Notes under the pieces: generated by a model
The model's input: only the letters and a program-made list of their open reading frames with translations
The model's database searches: none
Told to the model about the DNA's origin: nothing
Origin: Prolixibacteraceae bacterium
GTDB lineage: Bacteria; Bacteroidota; Bacteroidia; Bacteroidales; Prolixibacteraceae
NCBI GenBank assembly: GCA_016931385.1
Contig: JAFGEV010000199.1
Location: forward strand, 1 to 33,178
Length of the DNA stretch: 33,178 nucleotides
Reading direction: 5' to 3'
Part shown: one piece after another, positions 1-7,116 of the stretch
How the letters are laid out: the number at the start of each line of letters is the position of its first letter
How positions within the stretch are numbered: position 1 is the stretch's first letter
Made by a program: the position numbers and the translations under genes

Positions 1-144
1 GCGATCACGATTAAGAATTTGCACAAACATAACCGTTTTATTGTTCCCGGCCTTATGAACAAATTCAACTGGATTGTGATGCGGATATTGCCCATACAAT
101 TACAACTTTCGTTGGGTTATAAAATTACTTCAAAGGAGATATAA
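1..144 (+). CDS. 3' end of a short-chain dehydrogenase/reductase (SDR family), partial
   Basis: Frame 1 is open from the window edge to TAA at 142-144 and gives 47 residues. They include the stretch RFIVPGLMNK followed by a hydrophobic/basic tail (IVMRILPIQLQLSLGYK). A KxxxVPGxxNK motif followed by such a tail is typical of the C-terminus of a group of classical SDR oxidoreductases (the DltE/YqjQ-like kind). The catalytic Tyr-Lys and the Rossmann Gly motif lie outside the window, so neither activity nor substrate can be judged. The next gene starts 65 nt downstream on the same strand, but the A/T-rich gap probably carries its own promoter. Confidence 0.6.
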   Translation, partial: AITIKNLHKHNRFIVPGLMNKFNWIVMRILPIQLQLSLGYKITSKEI

Positions 145-209
145 AAAAAATGTATTTTTGTTTTTTAAAATTTATAGAACGAATTCAATAAACTATAAAA
201 AAATATACA

Positions 210-1019
210 ATGAAAAAAATTGCTTCTTTTCTTCTGATCATGTTTTTTGCCGTAGGTTTTGCGTTTTCACAAAACTCATCGGGTGGATCAAATTATTACA
301 GTTCGCTGTTTGGCGACGAAATTGCCCCACTTTCAGCCAGTGGCGGCTCTGCTTTGGTTTGGGTTGATATGGCTTTCGAGGCTGATGGTGTTGTATCAGG
401 GTTAACAAACCTTGGTTATGTTGTTACTGTAGCAACAGGTGCTGGTGATTTTAATACGAAGATACAGTCAGGCCTGTATAATATGGTGGTTCTTTTTTCT
501 CAAGACTGGTCTAGTTCTGGTCAAGGGATAAGCCTGTCAGCAGTTTCAAATTATATTTCTGGCGGTGGTGCCATGATTTATGCAACCTGGACTACAAGTG
601 ATCAATCGTTCGCAAATTTATTTGAAGCAAATATTACTGTAAATACCAACATGACAACAGTAACAATTTCCGATCCTGGTTTGGCAAGCGGTATTTCAAA
701 TCCCTTTACGGTTTCAAATGCTGGAACGTGGGGAATTTTCTCTGTTGGTTTATCTGCAATAGGCAGCGGTGAAGTACTGGCTACTTTCGAAAACAGCGAT
801 GCAGCTATTATCCGTGGAAATGGCGGGCAAACAATCATGCTTGGGTATTTGTCCGATGCACCACCATCGGCACAGCGCCAAGCAATTTTCGAAAATGTTG
901 TGAATGCGACTACACCTAATGTTGTACCTATTCCTTATTACTGGATTATTATCCTGTTTGTAATGATTGCAGCAACGATTCTTTTTACTCAAAGGAAAAG
1001 AATTTTTCATCACGCATAA
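210..1019 (+). CDS. Secreted protein with exosortase-type C-terminal sorting tail (candidate substrate)
   Basis: 269 residues. A clear Sec signal peptide (MKKIASFLLIMFFAVGFAFS, cut before QNSSGG) leads into a globular region of about 215 residues. Its alternating hydrophobic strands (ALVWVDMA, MVVLFSQDW, MIYATW) suggest a flavodoxin/class I amidotransferase-like alpha/beta fold; I do not recognise the family. The end is the notable part: Pro-rich VVPIPYYW at about 238-245, a hydrophobic helix (IIILFVMIAATILF) and then a basic cluster QRKRIFHH. That three-part tail is the architecture of PEP-CTERM-like exosortase signals, and the Pro plus Trp recalls the IPTL-CTERM kind. An exosortase gene lies 3.2 kb away on the other strand. 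A perfect terminator follows the stop. The alternative is a simple C-terminally anchored periplasmic protein. Confidence 0.8.
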   Translation: MKKIASFLLIMFFAVGFAFSQNSSGGSNYYSSLFGDEIAPLSASGGSALVWVDMAFEADGVVSGLTNLGYVVTVATGAGDFNTKIQSGLYNMVVLFSQDWSSSGQGISLSAVSNYISGGGAMIYATWTTSDQSFANLFEANITVNTNMTTVTISDPGLASGISNPFTVSNAGTWGIFSVGLSAIGSGEVLATFENSDAAIIRGNGGQTIMLGYLSDAPPSAQRQAIFENVVNATTPNVVPIPYYWIIILFVMIAATILFTQRKRIFHHA

Positions 1020-1028
1020 AAACAAAAA

Positions 1029-1053
1029 GGGAGGCAAACACCTCCCTTTTTTT
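1029..1053. terminator. Bidirectional intrinsic terminator between two convergent genes
   Basis: GGGAGG (1029-1034), six-base loop, CCTCCC (1041-1046), then seven T on the plus strand. Five A precede the stem, so the minus-strand transcript also ends in a U tract. It sits 10 nt after the secreted-protein stop and 14 nt from the dnaJ stop and can serve both. Confidence 0.85.
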
Positions 1054-1066
1054 ATGTTTTTTGATA

Positions 1067-2215
1067 TTAGTCAAACATCCCTTTCATCTTCTCGAAGAAA
1101 TCTTTCTTATTTGGGCCGGTTTGAGGCGATCCCTGGAAATTGGGCGACTGTGCCAGTTTTTCAAGCAGCCGCTTCTCATCAGGTGTTAAACGGCTTGGCA
1201 CCCATGCATGTACCCTTACAAGAATATCTCCTTTTCCATACCCGTTTACATCAGGAAGGCCTTTACCTCTTAATCGTAATATTTTTTCGGGCTGCGTGCC
1301 GGAATCAATCTTTACTTTTACTTTTCCGTCAACCGTGGGGATTTCTGCTGTTGTTCCCAGGGCAAGGTCGGGGATATTTAAGAAAAGGTTATAAATAAGG
1401 TCGTTTTCATCGCGGATCAGTTCCTGGTGTTCTTCTTCTTCAATAAGCACGATCAGGTCGCCATTGATACCTCCCCTGCGTGCAGCATTCCCTTTGCCGC
1501 TCATCGAGAGTTGCATGCCCTCGGCAACACCTGCCGGTATTTTCAGGCTTATTACCTCTTCGCCCTGCACAATACCTTCGCCGTAGCATACCGGGCATTT
1601 ATTGGCTATGGTTTTACCTTCGCCTCCACAACTGGGGCAGGCCGATGTGGTTTGCATTTGCCCGAGGAAAGTATTCGAAACCCTTGTTACCTGCCCGCTT
1701 CCGTGGCAGGTTGAACAAGTTGAATAGGAGCCATCTTTTGCGCCTGACCCTTGGCAGGCCGAACATGAGACATATTTTTTAACTTTTATTTTCTTCTCGG
1801 CCCCGTTGGCAATTTCTTTGAGGTTAAGTTTTACCTTTACCCTTAAGTTCTGGCCACGGTTGACGCGTTGCCGCCCTCTCGAACCTCCTCCAAAACCTCC
1901 AAAACCTCCAAAATGCCCGCCAAAAATATCTCCAAACATAGAGAATATATCGTCCATGTTCATGTTTTGGCCACTGAAACCTGAAGCGCCTCCCAGCCCG
2001 GCATGGCCAAACTGGTCGTAACGTTGTCTTTTTTCCTGGTTGCTTAAAACTTCATAGGCTTCGGCTGCTTCTTTGAATTTTTCTTCAGCCGCTTTGTCAC
2101 CCGGATTTTTATCAGGATGAAACTGAATTGCTTTCTTCCGGTAGGCTTTTTTAATTTCTTCGGCCGAAGCATTTTTGGAAACTTCCAGTATTTCGTAATA
2201 GTCTCGTTTACTCAT
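1067..2215 (-). CDS. dnaJ: Chaperone protein DnaJ (Hsp40)
   Basis: 382 residues, full family length. The N-terminal J domain carries the HPD motif ([11 protein letters not shown]) that stimulates DnaK ATPase. A Gly/Phe-rich linker follows ([13 protein letters not shown]). The zinc-binding region has four CxxCxGxG modules: [24 protein letters not shown] and CPVCYGEG. The C-terminal substrate-binding domains come last. It is a cytoplasmic co-chaperone that delivers unfolded clients to DnaK. It lies 15 nt after grpE in the same direction, the usual grpE-dnaJ unit; dnaK is not in the window. Nothing is missing or altered. Confidence 0.98.
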   Translation of the reverse strand: MSKRDYYEILEVSKNASAEEIKKAYRKKAIQFHPDKNPGDKAAEEKFKEAAEAYEVLSNQEKRQRYDQFGHAGLGGASGFSGQNMNMDDIFSMFGDIFGGHFGGFGGFGGGSRGRQRVNRGQNLRVKVKLNLKEIANGAEKKIKVKKYVSCSACQGSGAKDGSYSTCSTCHGSGQVTRVSNTFLGQMQTTSACPSCGGEGKTIANKCPVCYGEGIVQGEEVISLKIPAGVAEGMQLSMSGKGNAARRGGINGDLIVLIEEEEHQELIRDENDLIYNLFLNIPDLALGTTAEIPTVDGKVKVKIDSGTQPEKILRLRGKGLPDVNGYGKGDILVRVHAWVPSRLTPDEKRLLEKLAQSPNFQGSPQTGPNKKDFFEKMKGMFD

Positions 2216-2230
2216 TCCATTCAGGTATCA

Positions 2231-2875
2231 TTATTCACCAATAACTACTTTGGCAAAGCGTATAACTTTGTCGTTCAGTTTGTAGCCTTTTTGTATCACG
2301 TCAACAACCTTTCCCTTCAACTCTTCTGCAGGTGCTGGGATTTTTGTTATGGCCTCGTGCAGGTCGGTGTCAAATTCCTGCTCCCTGGCTTCAATTTCTT
2401 TTACGCCATTGTTAGCTAAAAAATCGCTGAACCTCTTGTGTATTAGTTCAACTCCCTCTTTCAGGCCGCCAATATCGCTTGCTGAAGATATCGACTGGAG
2501 CGCCCGTTCAAAATCATCAATAACAGGTAATATGTTTATAAGTAAGCCTTCACCTGCCGACTTTGTCAGTTCCATCTTCTCTTTGAGGGTACGTTTGCGG
2601 TAGTTGTCAAATTCGGCATGTAAGCGCAACAACTGGTCGTTTTTTTCAGCCAGCTTTTGTTCAAGCTCATTTATTTTTTCAGAAGAATTGTCCTTTTTTA
2701 ACGAGCGCGTTGGCTTTTTCTTTTCTTCTTTTTTCGATTCTGTTTGCTTGTTTTTTACTTTTTCAGCCTCTTCATGTTTCCCGCCGGTTTCTTTATTGTT
2801 TTTTTCAGAGGCCTTGGCTTCGTTTTCCAGAATTACTTTTTCGTCTTCCATATTCTTTGAATCCTTTTTAACCAT
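2231..2875 (-). CDS. grpE: Nucleotide exchange factor GrpE
   Basis: From ATG at 2875 (MVKKDSK) the product is 214 residues. A Lys/Glu-rich disordered N-terminus is followed by the long dimerising coiled coil (ELEQKLAEKNDQLLRLHAEF, then DNYRKR), the central helices (LPVIDDFERAL) and the beta domain (VVDVIQKGYKLNDKVIRFAKV), all standard GrpE. It releases ADP from DnaK. The frame can be extended to an ATG at 2918, but a candidate -7 element lies inside that extension (2898-2905), so I prefer 2875; 2851 (MEDEK) is also possible. No CIRCE operator is visible upstream, so heat-shock control must be of another kind. Confidence 0.96.
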   Translation of the reverse strand: MVKKDSKNMEDEKVILENEAKASEKNNKETGGKHEEAEKVKNKQTESKKEEKKKPTRSLKKDNSSEKINELEQKLAEKNDQLLRLHAEFDNYRKRTLKEKMELTKSAGEGLLINILPVIDDFERALQSISSASDIGGLKEGVELIHKRFSDFLANNGVKEIEAREQEFDTDLHEAITKIPAPAEELKGKVVDVIQKGYKLNDKVIRFAKVVIGE

Positions 2876-2897
2876 TGTTCTTTGTTTTTCGAAGGCA

Positions 2898-2905
2898 CGA
2901 AAATA
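2898..2905 (-). promoter_or_regulatory. Candidate Bacteroidota -7 promoter element for grpE-dnaJ
   Basis: On the minus strand TATTTTCG is one base from the phylum consensus TAnnTTTG and lies 23 nt upstream of the preferred grpE ATG. A clear -33 TTTG at the usual spacing is not obvious, so the call is weak. The remainder of the gap up to 3131 shows nothing else I can support. Confidence 0.3.
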
Positions 2906-3131
2906 CAAATTTTCTGCCAAAACGTTTTTACCGACATAATGGCACGAAGAAATTAAAGTGAAACAGAAAATGGCATTTCTTTATTTATGATAGCAAATGA
3001 AAACCGAATGAAACATTAGAATGCATTAGCTTTCGGCAGCATTCAATCGCGTTCTGTACCTTCCCTTTTAATCTGCAAACTACAAGAGAAAAATTTGGGT
3101 AATCATAAATTGAACTTTTGAATTGTTGAAG

Positions 3132-3671
3132 TTATTTTAAAAGTTGTTCCAAAACCTGCTCGAGTAAAGGCCCGCTAAGGTTTTTTGCAATGATTATCCC
3201 ATTGCCATCGATAAGAAAGTTTGAAGGAATACTGTTTACACGGTACACCATGGCATATTTGGAACTCCAAAAATTCAGGTCACTCACGTGATATGGCCAT
3301 TCAAGTTTATCATATTCGATACCTGCAATCCAGTTTTCTTTGTTCTTGTCAAGTGACACACTGAATACGGTAAATCCCTTGCCGTTTTTAAATTCTTTAT
3401 TTTTAAATTTTTGATAGGCTGCAACAATTGTTGGATTTTCCCTGCGGCATGGCCCGCACCACGATGCCCAAAAATCGATCAATACCAGCTTGCCCGTAAG
3501 TTGTGAAAGGTCGATTGTTGTACCATCAACCCCTTGTTCAATAATATTTGGCGCTTTATTGCCAACATTTAAACCAATTTCTGATTGACTTTCAAGGCCT
3601 TTGGCTGTTAGTGTATAAGGAATAGCCAATATGCCTGTAATAATCAACAACAAAAAAATATTTTTCATCAT
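3132..3671 (-). CDS. TlpA-like thioredoxin-fold thiol-disulfide oxidoreductase
   Basis: 179 residues from the ATG at 3671 (MMKN); the frame extends to 3698, but only the inner start gives a good signal peptide (KNIFLLLIITGILAIPYTLTA). The AhpC/TSA-TlpA core follows: GNKAPNI, LVLIDFWASWCGPCRREN with the redox pair Cys72-Cys75, and the cis-Pro loop (NSIPSNFLID). The insert between strand and helix (FSVSLDKNKENWIAGI) is typical of Bacteroidota TlpA/ResA proteins. It should act in the periplasm, anchored or soluble, as a thiol reductant or disulfide exchanger. It is third in a run of three minus-strand genes behind the exosortase and its membrane partner (36 nt gap). The position suggests, but does not prove, that it services the exosortase Cys or its substrates. 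Confidence 0.88.
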   Translation of the reverse strand: MMKNIFLLLIITGILAIPYTLTAKGLESQSEIGLNVGNKAPNIIEQGVDGTTIDLSQLTGKLVLIDFWASWCGPCRRENPTIVAAYQKFKNKEFKNGKGFTVFSVSLDKNKENWIAGIEYDKLEWPYHVSDLNFWSSKYAMVYRVNSIPSNFLIDGNGIIIAKNLSGPLLEQVLEQLLK

Positions 3672-3707
3672 AATCCGAATTTTAAAAATAATAAACAATT
3701 ACTGGCC

Positions 3708-4223
3708 TTATTTGGTTTCAGAATATTTGTATTTTATGATCAAAGAATCTTTTATGATCAGGAAAAACACGATAAAGCCGAAAACCTGCAAACCGATGAA
3801 GAGCCCCATCGATTTGGCTTTCGACTGGCTGATATTGAACATGAGAAGGGGAAAGATGATTTGCAGAAAGTATACGATTCCCCAGTTTATTCCCAGGAAA
3901 CGTAAGGCAATTTTCCAGTTTAACCTTTTATCAAAAAAAAGGGACAACTGCCATGCCAGAAGCAGTACAACCGGTAGGCAGTATTCAATGGTAATTTTTG
4001 TGCGGCGGTCGGGATAATAGCAATACATCATTGTTTTTTCTTCTTTCTCGAAATGTTCAATTTCTGTTGTTTCGATAGATGAAAACCTTGAGGTAATTTT
4101 TTCGACACCACCGGCTACAAATTTTCCATATACGGTTTCACCGCCATTTGCCCATACAAAATAAAACAGAATGCTGGCCACGATGAAAATGATATTCCTT
4201 ACGATCCTGTTCATTTTATTCAT
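3708..4223 (-). CDS. Four-helix inner-membrane protein, putative exosortase partner
   Basis: 171 residues with no family I recognise. Predicted membrane segments are about 8-25, 78-97, 106-128 and 139-162, with a charged loop of about 50 residues (26-77) after the first helix; by the positive-inside rule the loop probably faces the periplasm. The ATG overlaps the exosortase stop by 8 nt (ATGAATAA), a signature of translational coupling. XrtF systems of flavobacteria also carry a small membrane protein directly after the sortase, so an accessory role is a fair inference. The loop contains YCYYPDRR and the second helix a further Cys (IEYCLP), which the neighbouring thioredoxin could act on. Function unproven. 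Confidence 0.8.
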   Translation of the reverse strand: MNKMNRIVRNIIFIVASILFYFVWANGGETVYGKFVAGGVEKITSRFSSIETTEIEHFEKEEKTMMYCYYPDRRTKITIEYCLPVVLLLAWQLSLFFDKRLNWKIALRFLGINWGIVYFLQIIFPLLMFNISQSKAKSMGLFIGLQVFGFIVFFLIIKDSLIIKYKYSETK

Positions 4224-4839
4224 TTTTTGGTGTTTCTTCGGTTTTTACAAGTTTCTTCCGCATCATGAACCTGTTTGCAAGTTCCCATAATCCCCAAATT
4301 ATTATTACCAGGAGAATGTTCCAGATATAATCGTGCATGATGTTGAAAACCTCAGGGTATTTTCGCCCAATTACACCCAACATGACTATGCGCAGTGAAT
4401 TGATAATGGCAAGTGTAACAAATAAGGTTCCACCAATAGCCAGTTTTTGTTTAACGGACCATTTTGAGAAAATTACAAGGGCGATCATTGCAAGGTATGC
4501 ATGGTAGGCCGAACATTCAATCTCGATGATCATCGGGTAATTGCTGATGGTAATCGATTTGTAGTTAACGACCAATGTTGTAACCACGCCAGTGCCATCC
4601 CCGATAATTTTTGCAGGTATGAACATTACCTTCGCAAGGGCATACGAAAGATAGGTGGTAAGATCGACAAACAGCATCGAAAACCATTGACGATTTGTAT
4701 AATCCCAGGCTACAATAATTACCAATATCACCCATAAACCAAAAGCTTTGATCAGGGGCAATAGCTCTTTAAAAAGTTCTTTACGCTTTTGTGCTTTTAT
4801 CTCTTTTTCCGAAGGTTTCTTTTTGCGGCTTTTGTTCAT
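4216..4839 (-). CDS. Exosortase/archaeosortase family transpeptidase
   Basis: 207 residues, the size of the short single-domain exosortases. A very basic N-terminus (KSRKKKPSEKEIKAQKRK) precedes about five to six membrane segments. The family triad is in order: Cys109 in IEIECSAYHAYLAM, Arg150 in NSLRIVMLGVIG, His169 in NIMHDYIWN. Exosortases cleave a C-terminal sorting tail at the outer face of the inner membrane and are thought to pass the protein to a surface glycan or lipid. No EpsI domain is fused. It heads a three-gene run with an overlapping partner and a TlpA-like protein; 152 nt separate it from murA upstream. Subfamily (XrtF-like, XrtN-like or new) cannot be settled by eye. No exopolysaccharide genes are nearby. 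Confidence 0.9.
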   Translation of the reverse strand: MNKSRKKKPSEKEIKAQKRKELFKELLPLIKAFGLWVILVIIVAWDYTNRQWFSMLFVDLTTYLSYALAKVMFIPAKIIGDGTGVVTTLVVNYKSITISNYPMIIEIECSAYHAYLAMIALVIFSKWSVKQKLAIGGTLFVTLAIINSLRIVMLGVIGRKYPEVFNIMHDYIWNILLVIIIWGLWELANRFMMRKKLVKTEETPKNE

Positions 4840-4943
4840 AATTTATTATCGTTGTGGTTTTAAAAATAGGATTATTTTTTAACCGGATAAAATTTTAGAA
4901 AAATTTGTTTGGGAAAGGCCATTTGTATTCGTTAAAATTTGTG

Positions 4944-4966
4944 ACTTCGACTTTGAAAATCGAAGT
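4944..4966 (-). terminator. Weak inverted repeat after murA, possible terminator
   Basis: ACTTCGA and TCGAAGT form a 7-bp stem with a 9-nt loop, 26 nt after the murA stop. On the minus strand the stem is followed by CACAAATTTT, not a clean U tract. It would separate murA from the exosortase operon. Confidence 0.3.
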
Positions 4967-4991
4967 GTTGGATTTGAAAAGTCTAACTCCT

Positions 4992-6299
4992 TTATTCAAT
5001 CCGTTCGATGTTAGCACCAATACTGTTTAACCGTTCAGCAATATTTTCATACCCCCGGTCGATTTGTTCGATGTTGTGAATTTTGCTTTTGCCCTCGGCC
5101 GAGAGGGCTGCAATTAGCAAAGCAACGCCTGCCCTGATGTCGGGTGAAACCATATTTGTTGGCCGAAGAGGGTGGTTGTGATCGAGCCCTATGACTGTTG
5201 CCCTGTGTGGGTCACATAATATGATCTGAGCGCCCATGTCAATCAGTTTGTCGACAAAGAAAAGGCGGCTTTCAAACATTTTCTGGTGAATAAGCACACT
5301 GCCTTTTGCCTGTGTGGCTACAACCAGGAAAACACTCAAAAGGTCGGGGGTAAGCCCTGGCCAGGGAGCATCGGCAATGGTCATGATCGAGCCATCGATG
5401 AAACTCTCGATTTCGTAGTGTTCCTGTGCCGGAAGGTAAATGTCATCGTTGCGGTATTCCATTTTAATGCCTAACCTGTTGAACGATGAAGGGATTATAC
5501 CCAGGTTTTCGATACCTGCGTTTTTAATAGTGATTTCTGATTTTGTCATGGCTGCAAGGCCAATAAAACTGCCAACCTCAATCATGTCGGGCAGAATGGT
5601 GTGTGTACAGCCATTTAAATTTGTTGTGCCTTCGATGGTAAGCAGGTTTGAACCAATTCCCGAAATGCATGCGCCCATCGATACCAGCATTCTGCAAAGT
5701 TGTTGTACGTATGGTTCGCAGGCTGCATTGTAAAGAGTAGTTGTCCCTTTGGCATAAACAGCTGCCATTATTAAGTTTGCCGTTCCGGTAACCGATGCTT
5801 CATCAAGGAGCATGTAAGTACCCTGTAAGTTCCGGGCAGAAATTTCATAGCATTTTTCAGCAGCATTAAATACGAAAGATGCTCCAAGTTTTTGAAACCC
5901 GATAAAGTGTGTGTCGAGCCTTCGGCGGCCAATTTTATCGCCCCCGGGCTGGGGCAGAAAGCCTGTCCCAAAACGGGCAAGCATTGGGCCAAGTATCATC
6001 ACCGACCCCCGGAGGCTGGTGGCCAGTTTTGCATACCTTTCGGTTTTCAGAAAGTTCGGATCGACGTTTTTTGCACAAAACCCATATTCCCCTTTTTTAA
6101 CACGGGTTACTTCAACACCCAGTTCTTGAACAATGTCAATCAGTTTCAGAACGTCCCTTATTTCAGGTATGTTTTTTATTGTTACTTTTTCTTCGGTTAA
6201 AAGTGTTGCACATATCACCTGAAGCGCTTCGTTTTTGGCGCCCTGTGGGAAAAGGTTGCCTTTAAGTGATTTGCCTCCTTGAATGATAAATGTGGCCAT
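4992..6299 (-). CDS. murA: UDP-N-acetylglucosamine 1-carboxyvinyltransferase MurA (Asp-type active site)
   Basis: 435 residues, full length. It transfers enolpyruvate from PEP to UDP-GlcNAc, the first committed step of peptidoglycan synthesis, in the cytoplasm. Lys22-Asn23 (QGAKNEAL) match the substrate-binding pair. The catalytic loop reads FLPQPGGDKIGRRRLD: the residue that is Cys115 in E. coli (PGGC) is Asp121 here. Cys-to-Asp at this position is known from naturally fosfomycin-resistant enzymes (mycobacteria, chlamydiae), so intrinsic resistance is expected. The C-terminus (IDRGYENIAERLNSIGA) is standard. Stop-to-start gap from the DUF4290 gene is 24 nt, so they are likely co-transcribed. 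Confidence 0.97.
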   Translation of the reverse strand: MATFIIQGGKSLKGNLFPQGAKNEALQVICATLLTEEKVTIKNIPEIRDVLKLIDIVQELGVEVTRVKKGEYGFCAKNVDPNFLKTERYAKLATSLRGSVMILGPMLARFGTGFLPQPGGDKIGRRRLDTHFIGFQKLGASFVFNAAEKCYEISARNLQGTYMLLDEASVTGTANLIMAAVYAKGTTTLYNAACEPYVQQLCRMLVSMGACISGIGSNLLTIEGTTNLNGCTHTILPDMIEVGSFIGLAAMTKSEITIKNAGIENLGIIPSSFNRLGIKMEYRNDDIYLPAQEHYEIESFIDGSIMTIADAPWPGLTPDLLSVFLVVATQAKGSVLIHQKMFESRLFFVDKLIDMGAQIILCDPHRATVIGLDHNHPLRPTNMVSPDIRAGVALLIAALSAEGKSKIHNIEQIDRGYENIAERLNSIGANIERIE

Positions 6300-6323
6300 A
6301 ATTCAGGTAGAGTGAAAGGATGG

Positions 6324-6944
6324 TTAATTTTTACGGTAGTCGTTTTTATGCCCCTGTGTGCGTTTACCACTGTGTTGTTTCTTTTTAGGTTTATAAAGAA
6401 GATCTTTCATGTCCTTTAATTGAAAATCTTCCGGCACATCAATTTTACCCTTCGATAATTCGTGAAAATCTCCCATGACTTTTTCATCGTCAACCGATTC
6501 CTTGTTCCAGGTGAGGTAGCATTTTTTCATGTGGTCGGCAATCATCTGAATAAGCGATTCCTTTTCAGGCCCTTCAGGGTAATCAGCTGTTTTCTTGATC
6601 ATCATATCGAGTACCCTGCCGTAATGCTTGTATTTAATGTTTCCTGTGCTGTAAGGTATCTTATTGGGTTTGCTTGTTAATATGGTAGGGGAGGGCGGAT
6701 CGTATGGATAATCGATATCGAGTTTAAAATCGGACATGATTGCCAGGTGGTCCCATAGCTTGTGCTTAAAATCAGGCACATCACGCAGGAAAGGATTTAA
6801 ATTTCCCATTACATCAATAATGCTTCTTGCACCCCTGTTCCTTTCGTCCCTATCCTCAATCGAAACTACGTAATCGACCATGTTCTGGATGTTTCTACCA
6901 TATTCAGGCATTACCATTTTTTTTCTGTTTGAATTGTAATCCAT
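6324..6944 (-). CDS. DUF4290 family protein
   Basis: 206 residues. The opening (MDYNSNRKKMVMPEYGRNIQ) and the core (YPYDPPSPTILTSKPNKIPY) are what I recognise as the Bacteroidota DUF4290 family, which is commonly found just upstream of murA. No signal peptide or membrane helix; mostly helical and charged, ending in a Lys/Arg-rich tail (KPKKKQHSGKRTQGHKNDYR) that could bind nucleic acid. Function unknown in the family. Conserved linkage with murA hints at a role around cell-wall synthesis or its coordination with growth. Confidence 0.9.
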   Translation of the reverse strand: MDYNSNRKKMVMPEYGRNIQNMVDYVVSIEDRDERNRGARSIIDVMGNLNPFLRDVPDFKHKLWDHLAIMSDFKLDIDYPYDPPSPTILTSKPNKIPYSTGNIKYKHYGRVLDMMIKKTADYPEGPEKESLIQMIADHMKKCYLTWNKESVDDEKVMGDFHELSKGKIDVPEDFQLKDMKDLLYKPKKKQHSGKRTQGHKNDYRKN

Positions 6945-7116
6945 CTGATTATTTATTTTCTAATGTGGTTATCATTTTGAAGGCTTTAAGCCTGTTAAAA
7001 TAGTCGTAAGCATTTTGTATCACTAACGAAGATGTTGCAAATTTAGCAAACTATTCATTAGAACAACAATCAAGTTACAAAATTGCTTGATTTGGTCAAA
7101 AAAATTGAAGCAAGGC

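Noticed and set aside
158-367. 69-codon frame overlapping the secreted protein start
   Set aside because: Overlaps a convincing signal-peptide gene in another frame and has no family resemblance.
967-1398. 143-codon plus-strand frame across dnaJ
   Set aside because: Antisense shadow of dnaJ that also runs through the terminator.
2921-3131. CIRCE-type heat-shock operator upstream of grpE
   Set aside because: No TTAGCACTC-N9-GAGTGCTAA or near match seen.
4081-4223. Exosortase partner as a fused EpsI domain
   Set aside because: The 50-residue loop lacks any EpsI-like pattern I can recognise and is too short.
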